A program made the translations under genes and the position numbers. Below are positions 14,778 through 20,850 of a DNA stretch of 20,850 bases, piece by piece. The notes beneath the pieces are model-generated. The model ran no database searches. It was not told where the DNA came from and worked only from the letters and a program-made list of their open reading frames with translations. This DNA is from Clostridiales bacterium (lineage in GTDB: Bacteria > Bacillota > Clostridia > Oscillospirales > Oscillospiraceae), in assembly GCA_004557655.1 (NCBI GenBank), contig SFGJ01000023.1, positions 1 to 20,850 on the forward strand, read 5' to 3'. Numbering within the stretch: the first letter of the stretch is position 1; every line of letters starts with the position of its first letter.

Positions 14778-14861
14778 TGCGAAAGAGTAACCAAACGGAG
14801 CAGAATTGAGGTAAAAGTAAGCAAAAGTATACCTTTTACCGCTCTTGTTTAGGTGTAAATC

Positions 14862-15338
14862 TTATCTTTGATTGAATGCCGATAAATCTTCGGAATTTGG
14901 ATACATTTTTATGTAACTGTCGATTATGGTGTTATCTTTACTTATGATTAGAGTCCACGAACTATCAGAAGGAACAATTTCGACTGAGGAAAGCGGGTGT
15001 TGAAGATATACCGGGTTTTGATAATATCTGTTATAGTCTTGTGACGACGGCAACGAATGCATTAACACTTCTTCAAGCGAGATATCTTTTTGGAAGCCGC
15101 AAAGGCAACCCCATATCCATTGAAAATCCTCTTTTACAACAATATCGGTTAGTTCTTCGCCAGATAACCAGCAATACTTTTGATCAAACAATTCTTCAAT
15201 TTCTTTATTTTTCGGATAGCATTCGCAGTCGGTAATCAGCCAATTATATTGCTTTTGAGCATTGTTGATCCCGTGGAACACTTTACTCAAATAAGTGTAA
15301 AATTTTTGGTTTTTTCTATCAATTACGCCGTATGTCAT
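14862..15338 (-). CDS. Hypothetical protein in AT-rich island
   Basis: 158 residues from the ATG at 15338, which overlaps the stop of the four-helix-bundle gene by four bases (ATGA) and has AAGGAGAG upstream; an open frame 20 codons longer overlaps that gene more and is less likely. I do not recognise the family. The protein is soluble and acidic, with no membrane helix. It has an aromatic-rich middle (FQWIWGCLCGF), SGEEL at about residue 58, Cys in DCECYP, and a C-terminal part of likely beta strands (SVEIVPSDSSWTLIISKDN). The layout faintly recalls DUF2691-type proteins, but this is from memory and weak. Codon use is AT-rich, unlike htpG and thiT on either side, which suggests transfer together with the upstream gene. 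Confidence 0.7.
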   Translation of the reverse strand: MTYGVIDRKNQKFYTYLSKVFHGINNAQKQYNWLITDCECYPKNKEIEELFDQKYCWLSGEELTDIVVKEDFQWIWGCLCGFQKDISLEEVLMHSLPSSQDYNRYYQNPVYLQHPLSSVEIVPSDSSWTLIISKDNTIIDSYIKMYPNSEDLSAFNQR

Positions 15339-15688
15339 TTCGTGCTCTCCTTTGCTGTGCGGCAGGAAGCGATTAATAATCTGCGAATGTTGCCACAAAG
15401 TTTCTCGGTATATTGATATGTGGCAATATCTATTCTTTTAGTTTCATACATCAATTTCAACCAATAACTAGTTTCGTTAGATTCTTTCAATGCAATTTCC
15501 AATTTTGCTACAAAGTCTTTCTTGCTCTGCGCGTACTGTGCTTCGTGAATATTGGCACCGACCGATGTACCCGCTCTTGCAAGCTGATCGGTCATATAAG
15601 AACTTTTCGGTGCAGTTACACCGTCAACAAGATTTACGATAGCAACAGCAAATTCAAAGGATAAGTCAAGTAATTTGTTTTCTGACAT
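15335..15688 (-). CDS. Four-helix-bundle protein (S23/IVP, TIGR02436-like)
   Basis: 117 residues, the usual length for this family. The features are MSENKLLDLSFEFAVAIVNL at the start, the conserved Y-M-T-DQL-RAGTSVGANI-EAQ motif (about 31-49), SKKDFVAKLEIALKESNET-YWL-L and a last helix with IRRLLIASCRTAK. The family takes its name from proteins encoded in intervening sequences of 23S rRNA genes and is related to the Avd accessory protein of diversity-generating retroelements; members are thought to bind nucleic acid. No rRNA gene, reverse transcriptase or template repeat is seen nearby. The start has GAGGGTG upstream; a frame reaching to 15889 runs through the hairpin array and is not coding. 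An array of hairpins lies directly upstream. Confidence 0.85.
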   Translation of the reverse strand: MSENKLLDLSFEFAVAIVNLVDGVTAPKSSYMTDQLARAGTSVGANIHEAQYAQSKKDFVAKLEIALKESNETSYWLKLMYETKRIDIATYQYTEKLCGNIRRLLIASCRTAKESTK

Positions 15689-15739
15689 AAATGCACCCTC
15701 TTTCGTCATTATTATATCACAATTTGTTGTGTATTTCAA

Positions 15740-15904
15740 TGATATATCGCTGACGCGATATGATATACGGCAAGCCGTATGATATACTTGCTTCGCAATC
15801 ATGATATAATATCCGTTCCTCATATGCCGCAGGCATATATCATCGCACGACAGTGCGATATCATATCGAAGATATATCACCCGTTCCACAAGGAACGGAT
15901 ATCA
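15740..15904. repeat. Array of small hairpins with mirrored TGATAT / ATATCA spacers
   Basis: TGATAT occurs at 15740, 15761, 15780 and 15802; its complement ATATCA at 15837, 15858, 15874 and 15899. Between and beside them are short hairpins with different stems: ATATCGC (15744-15750 with 15755-15761), ATACGGC (15765-15771 with 15774-15780), TTGC (15788-15791 with 15795-15798), ATATGCC (15822-15828 with 15832-15838), ATCGCAC (15842-15848 with 15853-15859), ATATC (15863-15867 with 15871-15875) and CCGTTCC (15881-15887 with 15892-15898). A lone TCCGTTCC (15812-15819) matches the last stem. The array lies just upstream of the four-helix-bundle gene. It is not a CRISPR: the units are palindromes, with no constant repeat longer than six bases and no cas genes. 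Confidence 0.85.
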
Positions 15905-15907
15905 TTG

Positions 15908-15947
15908 AAAAAAGTCACCTTTGTCGGTAGACAAAAGTGACTTTTTT
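15908..15947 (-). terminator. Long hairpin terminator of tRNA-Gln
   Basis: Arms 15908-15925 and 15930-15947 pair over 18 positions with one mismatch, loop GGTA. Runs of six A and six T at the ends make it work in either direction. On the minus strand it starts three bases after the tRNA 3' end. Confidence 0.88.
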
Positions 15948-15949
15948 CA

Positions 15950-16023
15950 TGGCAGCGGGAGAAGGATTCGAACCCTCACATACGGAGTCAGAGTCCGCTG
16001 TGCTACCTTTACACAATCCCGCT
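15950..16023 (-). tRNA. tRNA-Gln (anticodon CTG)
   Basis: A 74-nt cloverleaf on the minus strand: acceptor AGCGGGA with TCCCGCT, D stem GTGT/GCAC, anticodon stem GCGGA/TCCGT (one G-U) with loop CTCTGAC, T stem GAGGG/CCTTC with loop TTCGAAT, discriminator G and an encoded CCA. The anticodon CTG lies at 15989-15991 and reads CAG. All paired arms are complete. It has its own promoter and terminator and borders the AT-rich island, a typical place for insertions. Confidence 0.95.
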
Positions 16024-16026
16024 ATG

Positions 16027-16090
16027 TCCCGAAGAACAAAAACTATTATACAGGATTTGGGAGGTTTGTCAACAGTTTTTTTCTTCGGGA
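16027..16090. repeat. Inverted repeat flanking the tRNA-Gln promoter
   Basis: TCCCGAAGAA (16027-16036) and TTCTTCGGGA (16081-16090) are perfect complements; with the neighbouring A and T runs the match extends to about 17 bases with one bulge. The tRNA promoter lies entirely between the arms. Confidence 0.6.
16045..16072 (-). promoter_or_regulatory. Promoter of tRNA-Gln
   Basis: On the minus strand, TTGACA (16067-16072), 16-base spacer, TATAAT (16045-16050), both consensus, about 22 bases before the tRNA 5' end. Confidence 0.88.
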
Positions 16091-16097
16091 TAGAGTT

Positions 16098-16682
16098 TTA
16101 TTCCTGCGCGCCCTGTGCAGCCTGGGCGGGGCGCAGATCGGCAGCGGTGAAATACTTCTTCAGCGGCTTATACAGCAGGGCAAATACCACCACGCACAGG
16201 ATGATGCTGGGTAGCATGTAGCTTCCGTTGTAGAGCAGGGAATAGAACCACGGGCTGGTCATGGTCATGCCGAAGAACTCGTCGGGCATGTAAACGCCCC
16301 AGACGAACACGCCGATGAGATAGTGGACGATAAAGCGCATCACGCCGCCGATGACGGTGCCATAGAACACGCTCCACTTGCGCTTGGCCAGCAGGCCGGC
16401 GCCGAAGCCCAGCGCCACGAAGGCCAGAAAATAGTCGCAGAGGATGGTGGTCCAGTCGATAGAGAACTTGTTGCCGATGAGATAGGTGATGGCGCCGTAT
16501 ACCAGGCCGGCGCCGGCGCCCCAGCCGCAGCCGTAGCGGACGGCGAACAGGATGATGGGCAGCATCTCCAGGGTCACGGAGCCGCCGTTGGGGAACTCAT
16601 AGAGCTTGATAAGGCTCAGAATTTCCGCCATAGCGATGAAAATGGCAGCTTCGCACAGCATTTTGGTTTTCGTGTTTTTCAT
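16098..16682 (-). CDS. thiT: Energy-coupled thiamine transporter ThiT (ECF S component)
   Basis: 194 residues from the ATG at 16682, with CGGAGGATACGAC in front; the longer open frame runs into the riboswitch leader and is not coding. It has six membrane helices and the ThiT signature GGSVTLEMLPIILFAVRYG, then YGAITYLIGNKFSIDWTTILCDYFLAF and GGVMRFIVHYLIGVFVWG. It is the substrate-binding subunit for thiamine and needs the shared ECF module (EcfA, EcfA', EcfT), which is not encoded here. The TPP riboswitch in its leader agrees with the assignment. No clear terminator separates it from tRNA-Gln downstream, so some read-through into the tRNA is possible. Confidence 0.95.
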   Translation of the reverse strand: MKNTKTKMLCEAAIFIAMAEILSLIKLYEFPNGGSVTLEMLPIILFAVRYGCGWGAGAGLVYGAITYLIGNKFSIDWTTILCDYFLAFVALGFGAGLLAKRKWSVFYGTVIGGVMRFIVHYLIGVFVWGVYMPDEFFGMTMTSPWFYSLLYNGSYMLPSIILCVVVFALLYKPLKKYFTAADLRPAQAAQGAQE

Positions 16683-16697
16683 GTCGTATCCTCCGAT

Positions 16698-16728
16698 AAA
16701 AAAATTCCCGCATGGCGAGCCATGCAGG
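16698..16728 (-). terminator. Riboswitch-controlled terminator of thiT
   Basis: On the minus strand CCTGCATGGC (16719-16728) pairs with GCCATGCGGG (16707-16716), one G-U, then AATTTTTTTAT. It lies between the TPP aptamer and the thiT ribosome site. Confidence 0.85.
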
Positions 16729-16762
16729 CGTCGCAATGCGGAAATCAGTTGCACGATATGTT

Positions 16763-16853
16763 CGCATTCCTACGCCGGCATTACCCGGATCAGGTTCGAG
16801 GGATCGGGCGGCCATACGCCCATCTCAGCCGGCTTGCGCCAGCACCCCTTGGA
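16763..16853 (-). promoter_or_regulatory. TPP riboswitch (THI element)
   Basis: The minus strand contains the conserved parts in order: GGGGTGC, GGCTGAGATGGGC, ACCTGATCCGGGTAATGCC and GGCGTAGGAATGCGAAC. These form the pyrimidine- and pyrophosphate-sensing arms of the aptamer. TPP binding is expected to favour the terminator at 16698-16728 and switch thiT off. Confidence 0.95.
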
Positions 16854-16863
16854 TTGTGCAGCT

Positions 16864-16892
16864 AATATAACATATTTTTGAGGGGTTGTCAA
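16864..16892 (-). promoter_or_regulatory. Promoter of the TPP riboswitch-thiT transcript
   Basis: On the minus strand, TTGACA (16887-16892), 17-base spacer, TATATT (16864-16869). Its -35 shares five bases with the -35 of the divergent DUF4430 gene promoter. Confidence 0.85.
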
Positions 16893-16914
16893 CATGGACT
16901 TGCCGTGTTATACT
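16886..16914 (+). promoter_or_regulatory. Promoter of the DUF4430 lipoprotein gene
   Basis: TTGTCA (16886-16891), 17-base spacer, TATACT (16909-16914). It overlaps the thiT -35 on the other strand. Confidence 0.75.
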
Positions 16915-16940
16915 GCACTGCAGGAAAAGGAGGTGTATCC

Positions 16941-17372
16941 ATGAATACTTGCAAAAAAATCATCGCGCTTACTCTGTCCGTGCTGTTGGCCCTGGCGCTT
17001 TGCGCTTGCGCAAAGCAGACTGCTCCGGAGAACACCGACCCCGCTGCTGTGAAAAACGGCGACACCGTGGGGCAGGGTGCCACATCCTTCGCGGTGGAGG
17101 TCAGGGACGCGCAGGGCAATGCCACCGAATTCACCGTGAAAACCGACGAAAAGACCGTGGGCGCAGCCCTGCTGAAGCTGAACCTCATTGCCGGTGAGCA
17201 GGGGCAATACGGCCTGTATATCAAGCAGGTCCTGGGGATCACGGCGGACTATGAAAAGGACGGCACCTATTGGGCGTTTTACATCGACGGGCAGTATGCT
17301 CCCACCGGCGTGGACATGACGGATATCGTCCCCGGCAGTGCATACACTTTTGCTGTGGAGAAAATGCAGTAA
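16941..17372 (+). CDS. DUF4430-domain lipoprotein
   Basis: 143 residues. The ATG at 16941 has AAGGAGGTG upstream. The signal sequence is basic MNTCKKI, a hydrophobic core and a lipobox ending LCAC (the Cys at +1 is residue 24), so the mature protein is lipid-anchored on the outer face of the membrane. A linker follows, then the DUF4430 domain (about 50-143) with TVGAALLKLN, GLYIKQVLGITADYEKDGTY, WAFYIDGQYAPTGVD and DGSAY-like ending PGSAYTFAVEKM. DUF4430 resembles the C-terminal domain of transcobalamin/intrinsic factor and is often found with ECF transporters, which suggests a ligand-binding role. Here it is divergent from thiT and shares a promoter region, so a thiamine-related role is possible but inferred. 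Confidence 0.85.
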   Translation: MNTCKKIIALTLSVLLALALCACAKQTAPENTDPAAVKNGDTVGQGATSFAVEVRDAQGNATEFTVKTDEKTVGAALLKLNLIAGEQGQYGLYIKQVLGITADYEKDGTYWAFYIDGQYAPTGVDMTDIVPGSAYTFAVEKMQ

Positions 17373-17390
17373 CTGAATCTTGCAGATAAC

Positions 17391-17421
17391 AAAAGTGCCG
17401 GAGCGTTTGCTCCGGCACTTT
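17391..17421. terminator. Bidirectional terminator between the DUF4430 gene and the PBP gene
   Basis: A 13-bp perfect stem (17392-17404 with 17409-17421), loop GTTT. The minus side is followed by TTGTTATC and the plus side by ACATTAGG; the stem itself carries the A and T runs. Confidence 0.78.
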
Positions 17422-17429
17422 ACATTAGG

Positions 17430-18779
17430 TTAGAAAATTTCCGCTGCCGTCAGCAGCACCTCAGCTGCCATCTGTCCGGCTATTTCGGCACCACCGCCGC
17501 TGTTTTCGGACAGGACCACAAAGGCAAGGGGCAGTGTGTCACTGTCCACAAAGCCTGCAAACCAGCTATGGGGCGCTTTGCCTTGCCCTACCTCGGCGGT
17601 ACCGGACTTGGCGCACACCGGCAGATCGCCGAATCGGCTCTGACCGTAGGTTTCCTGCACGTTGTTGCGCAGCATTTCAGCCAGAGTGCCGCAGGTGTCG
17701 GCACTCCATAGACGCATGGTTCCGGAGGAACCGGAGCTGCGGGCCGCGGAGCCTGTCATGGATGTGACTTTGTCCAGCAGGTACGGCTCCGGTGCGCTGC
17801 CCCGGCCGCCGATGGCGCCCATCATGGTCATGATGGAGCAGGGGTTGGCCAGGTCCTCCTGCTGCCCTACGCCGGACCAGCCGACTTCGCTGTCTGTGCT
17901 GCTGGCAGCATAGGCTCCGGGGGCGGTTTTAATGCCGCTGACGCTGTGACCGGACAGCAATCCCGCCTTTTGCGCATATTGTTCCAGTGTGCCGCTGCCC
18001 AGCTCAACAGCCAGCTCCGCGAATACGCAGTTGCAGGATCTTGCCAGAGCGTCAAAAAAATCCATGGTTCCGTGGGCATAGGGGCAGGTGATGGTATCCC
18101 CGCCGATGACGGTGCTGCCAGTGCAGCGGAAGGTGCGCTCTGTCACCCCCTCCAGCTTATCCAGAGCGGCGGCGGCCGTGACTACCTTAAACACCGAGCC
18201 CGGAGTAAAGACAGAGGAGAGGAAGCGGTTGATATACACACCGTCGTACCGCTCGTCGCCGTCTTGGATGGCAGGTGGATCGGCGGGGTCAAAGGTGGGA
18301 GTGGACACCATGCAAAGCAGCTCCCCTGTTTTGTAGTTGTATACCCCGATGGCACCCTTGTGGCTGCCCATAGCCTCGTAAGCTGCCGTCTGCAGCCGAC
18401 TGTCCAAAGTCAGATATACCCGCCCGCCTCCACGCGTGGTGCCAAAGAGAAGATCGTAGCCAATGAGCTGCTTTTGAAAGACCTGCAATGCGGAGGTGGA
18501 GATGTTTCCGGCTTCGTCGCCTACGGCGTGGAGGGTGGCCTGCCGAAGTTCGCTGTCGTCAATGTATGCGCCGCTCGCCGCGTCGTATAATACGGATCCG
18601 TTGCGGTCCAGGATCTGGCCCAGAGCCGGGGAGCCGCCATTGTATGCGCTTAAATTTCCGGGGAAGGCCGCCCAGCGGCTGCCCAGGGCCATATAGCGGA
18701 TGCAGTATACGGCCAGCCCCGCCAAAAAAAGAGCCAGCAATATATAAATAAGGAGTGTGCGTTGCTTGACCTGTTTCAC
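17430..18779 (-). CDS. Class B penicillin-binding protein (PBP2/FtsI-type transpeptidase)
   Basis: 449 residues from a GTG at 18779 that overlaps the SEDS gene stop by four bases (GTGA) and has GGAGGACC upstream; the open frame reaching 19250 is a shadow of that gene. One N-terminal helix (about 9-29), a short pedestal domain and the transpeptidase with all three motifs: S195-V-F-K198 in FTPGSVFKV, S248-C-N250 in ARSCNC, and K391-S-G-T. Class B PBPs cross-link peptidoglycan on the outside of the membrane, with the SEDS protein making the glycan. At 449 residues it is shorter than FtsI or PBP2 and resembles the PbpA type paired with SEDS genes in Actinobacteria and Clostridia. Its location in the cell (division, elongation or sporulation) cannot be decided here. 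Confidence 0.93.
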   Translation of the reverse strand: MKQVKQRTLLIYILLALFLAGLAVYCIRYMALGSRWAAFPGNLSAYNGGSPALGQILDRNGSVLYDAASGAYIDDSELRQATLHAVGDEAGNISTSALQVFQKQLIGYDLLFGTTRGGGRVYLTLDSRLQTAAYEAMGSHKGAIGVYNYKTGELLCMVSTPTFDPADPPAIQDGDERYDGVYINRFLSSVFTPGSVFKVVTAAAALDKLEGVTERTFRCTGSTVIGGDTITCPYAHGTMDFFDALARSCNCVFAELAVELGSGTLEQYAQKAGLLSGHSVSGIKTAPGAYAASSTDSEVGWSGVGQQEDLANPCSIMTMMGAIGGRGSAPEPYLLDKVTSMTGSAARSSGSSGTMRLWSADTCGTLAEMLRNNVQETYGQSRFGDLPVCAKSGTAEVGQGKAPHSWFAGFVDSDTLPLAFVVLSENSGGGAEIAGQMAAEVLLTAAEIF

Positions 18780-20581
18780 TGGTGGTCCTCCTTCCTGAAT
18801 ATCTCGTCCACAGGGATGTCCGGCCGGTCGGCAAAGAAGCCCTCCTGCTTCTTCTTGGCTCTGGGCTTTTTCTCCGGGGCCAGCTTGGATAGCCGCAGGG
18901 CGAAGCTGGCGTTCTGCCGGGTGTCGGCGGCTTTGAGATAGGCCATCAGACCCCAGCAGGAGATCATGCTGGAGCCGCCCATGGATACGAAGGGAAAGGT
19001 AACGCCGGTCAAGGGCAGCAGATCCACCGCTCCCAGCACATTCAGCGCTGTCTGGCATACAAGCATGGCGGCAGTGGCGCAGGAGAGTATGGTGTAAAAG
19101 GAGGAACGAGCTGTGGCGGCGCACCGCAGAGCATATATAATGGGGATCAGCAACGCCGTCACACAGCACAGAGCCAGCAGAAAGCCGAATTCCTCGCCCA
19201 CCACGCCGAATACCAGATCCGTATTGGCGGCACCTACATATTTGAGCCATCCCTTATCCGGCCCTGCACCGAACAGACCACCGGAGGCCATGGCGCTCAT
19301 GGTGCGGGTCTGCTGGTAACCCATGTCCTGGGCATAGTCCCACACATGCATCCAAGCGGCAAAGCGGTCGGCGATGTAAGGCTTGAAGCGCAGGATGATG
19401 CCGCAGCCGAAGGCCGCAGCCGCCACCAGCATGGCGATGGAGGGCAGGTCGCCGGTGCGGAGAAAAGCAATGCAAAGAAACGCCACAAAGAAGATCAGAG
19501 CCGTACCGAAGTCGCTCATCAAAGCCAGACAGCCCACGCAGTAGGCGGAAAATAGAATGGTGAAGATGAGATTCCGCTTGGCAAACAGCCGGTCCAGCGT
19601 GGCAGCCCCTGCCAGAATAAAGGCGATCTTCACTAATTCCGAGGGCTGAAAGGAGAGAGGACCCACGGAGATCCAGTTCTTGGCGCCGAAAATCCGCTCA
19701 CCCAATACTACATTAAAGGCCAGAAGTCCTGCAGCGGCAATGGCGACCGGCCACCGTGCCCGGATGGACAGACCCAAATCCCGCAGCACGCCGCTCATAA
19801 GGAGAAACAGCGCCATGCCTATGACCACGGTGATGAGCTGTTTATAGAGAGAACCGGGATCATAAGCCGCCGTCACGGCTGTTCCAACGCTGATGAGCAG
19901 AAAAACCAGTGACTCCAGCTCGTAGGCGGTGCGGTGTGCCAGTCGGTAGATCCAGTACAGCGTCCACGCCAGCAGTGCGATGCCGCTGAAAGCGACCGCA
20001 ATGGCCATCCGATCCCCGGCCTGAGCGGTAAGAAATACCTGTAAAAACAGGAGGAGCTGGCAGACATTCACCAGCAATAGTGTCACCACCGGGGAGATGC
20101 GCCGTTGCTGCTGCTCCTGCACCCGGCGACGGGCTACCTTGGCTTCGTCGGATTCCGTGGAGGGGAAGAAATACATCTCCACGCCGCCTACGGCGATGCA
20201 GTCCCCGGCCTGCAGCGCGGCTTTTTCCGTGGTGCGATTTCCGTTGAGCAGCACGGGACTGCTATGGCTCACCGGGTACACCGCCCACCGTCCCCGGTCA
20301 TCCCGGCATATGGCGGCGTGGCAACGGGAAACAGAGGGGAAATTCACCCGTACATCGGCGCTGCGCATCCGCCCGATCATATTCTCCCAGTGGGTCAGAT
20401 CGTATCTGGCACCGTTGGACAGACTCAGAAAACCCCACACCTCCGGCTTTTTTTCTCGCGTAAAGAGAGAGATACCGCACCGTACCAGCACCCATACAGC
20501 CGCCAGAAACAGCAGGACTCGTCCCACCCACAGAGCAGTGGGCAGGGCATCAGCCATTAAATTAGTGAAAAATGCAGCCAT
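18776..20581 (-). CDS. FHA-domain SEDS glycosyltransferase (FtsW/RodA/SpoVE family)
   Basis: 601 residues, about 200 longer than usual for the family because of an N-terminal extension. One helix (about 17-35) precedes a cytoplasmic FHA domain (about 52-138) with the phosphothreonine-binding pattern G70-R71, S85-R-x-H88 and N113-G114. Then come about ten helices of the SEDS fold, with GAKNWISVGPLSFQPSELVK (300-319), SDFGTALIFF, and GYQQTRTMSAMASGGLFGAG. D455 in ANTDLVFGVVGEE aligns with the catalytic Asp of RodA. SEDS proteins polymerise lipid II into glycan strands. The PBP gene follows with a four-base overlap, so the two form a synthase pair. FHA binding suggests control by a Ser/Thr kinase such as PrkC; none is in the window. 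The ribosome site is a modest GAGG. Confidence 0.92.
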   Translation of the reverse strand: MAAFFTNLMADALPTALWVGRVLLFLAAVWVLVRCGISLFTREKKPEVWGFLSLSNGARYDLTHWENMIGRMRSADVRVNFPSVSRCHAAICRDDRGRWAVYPVSHSSPVLLNGNRTTEKAALQAGDCIAVGGVEMYFFPSTESDEAKVARRRVQEQQQRRISPVVTLLLVNVCQLLLFLQVFLTAQAGDRMAIAVAFSGIALLAWTLYWIYRLAHRTAYELESLVFLLISVGTAVTAAYDPGSLYKQLITVVIGMALFLLMSGVLRDLGLSIRARWPVAIAAAGLLAFNVVLGERIFGAKNWISVGPLSFQPSELVKIAFILAGAATLDRLFAKRNLIFTILFSAYCVGCLALMSDFGTALIFFVAFLCIAFLRTGDLPSIAMLVAAAAFGCGIILRFKPYIADRFAAWMHVWDYAQDMGYQQTRTMSAMASGGLFGAGPDKGWLKYVGAANTDLVFGVVGEEFGFLLALCCVTALLIPIIYALRCAATARSSFYTILSCATAAMLVCQTALNVLGAVDLLPLTGVTFPFVSMGGSSMISCWGLMAYLKAADTRQNASFALRLSKLAPEKKPRAKKKQEGFFADRPDIPVDEIFRKEDHQ

Positions 20582-20715
20582 AACAAACCTCGTATCGTAT
20601 GCATTAAATATGTATTATTCCCATTATCATAGCACGCTTCCCCCTAAAATGGAAGACCGGAGGAGGTTCCCATAAGTACAGCCAATGAGAGAAATAAAAA
20701 AAGTAAAAATGGGGG

Positions 20716-20745
20716 TTGACAAGGAGGTGTCGGGCGTGGTACTCT
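20716..20745 (+). promoter_or_regulatory. Upstream promoter of a strong tandem pair (rRNA-type)
   Basis: TTGACA (20716-20721), 18-base spacer, TACTCT (20740-20745). An A-rich stretch (20693-20710) directly upstream resembles an UP element. Confidence 0.6.
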
Positions 20746-20825
20746 AACGAGGTCGTCGAGAGACGGCGGTGCGGGAAACCGGCCGGGAGGCACGGAAAAA
20801 ACTTGGAAAAAGTTGAAAAATGTGC

Positions 20826-20850
20826 TTGACATGGCTGGCGTATCGCAGTA
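20826..20850 (+). promoter_or_regulatory. Downstream promoter of the tandem pair, cut by the window edge
   Basis: TTGACA (20826-20831), then exactly 17 bases, and the window ends on TA, the first two bases of a -10 box. A-runs lie just upstream (20797-20819). Tandem promoters of this type commonly drive rRNA operons in Clostridia; the gene itself is outside the window. Confidence 0.65.

Noticed and set aside
15335..15688. Diversity-generating retroelement or 23S rRNA intervening sequence
   Set aside because: The four-helix-bundle protein is related to both, but no reverse transcriptase, template/variable repeat or rRNA sequence is seen around it.
15335..15889. Longer form of the four-helix-bundle protein starting at 15889
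   Set aside because: The extra N-terminal part is the translation of the hairpin array, and the ATG at 15688 gives the family's normal start.
15740..15904. Possible CRISPR array
   Set aside because: The only constant parts are six-base motifs that flip orientation halfway; the variable parts are palindromes, and no cas genes are present.
17430..19250. A 606-codon form of the PBP
   Set aside because: The upstream 157 codons are the shifted frame of the SEDS gene; the GTG at 18779 with its ribosome site and four-base overlap is the natural start.

Overview
The window looks like chromosome of a high-GC, spore-forming member of the Clostridia, most likely Oscillospiraceae (Flavonifractor/Oscillibacter/Dysosmobacter-like). 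The basis is gene content (SpoIID, BofA with its DUF2508 partner, DUF1540, an FHA-SEDS protein), sigma-A promoters, strong Shine-Dalgarno sites and GC-rich codon use. The placement is by recognition, not by a search. Most of the window is core genome; the one clear accessory piece is an AT-rich island at about 14,780-15,950.

Layout. 1-613 is the 3' end of a surface protein built of nearly identical Ig-like repeats. 1059-2039 is the rplM-rpsI ribosomal operon (minus) with its promoter. 2144-2869 is a TtcA-like tRNA thiolase. 3015-3574 is the DUF2508-bofA pair (minus). 3678-4127 is tadA. 4320-5309 is spoIID. 5434-8884 is a translationally coupled operon of response regulator, histidine kinase and membrane-anchored HtrA protease, probably an envelope-stress circuit. 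8967-9924 (minus) holds two half-size TSUP permease genes and a DUF1540 gene. 10000-11678 (minus) is mgtE under an M-box magnesium riboswitch with a terminator. 11750-12403 (minus) is a left-handed beta-helix sugar-nucleotide-type protein with an unexplained leader of about 250 nt. 12807-14690 is htpG. 14862-15950 is the island: a hypothetical gene, a four-helix-bundle gene and an array of small hairpins. 15950-16023 is tRNA-Gln(CTG). 16098-16892 (minus) is thiT under a TPP riboswitch, divergent from a DUF4430 lipoprotein gene. 17430-20581 (minus) is a two-gene peptidoglycan module, an FHA-domain SEDS glycosyltransferase followed by a class B PBP. The right edge has two tandem strong promoters of rRNA-operon style; the operon they serve would lie outside the window.

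The most unusual structure is the hairpin array at 15740-15904. Four TGATAT motifs on the left face four ATATCA motifs on the right. Between them lie small hairpins whose stem sequences differ while pairing is kept. The array sits directly upstream of the four-helix-bundle gene in DNA of foreign composition next to a tRNA gene. I do not know an established function for this arrangement. Other points of interest are overlapping divergent -35 elements linking thiT and the DUF4430 lipoprotein, the split TSUP permease, the long leader of the beta-helix gene, and near-perfect Ig-repeat copies that differ almost only at silent sites.
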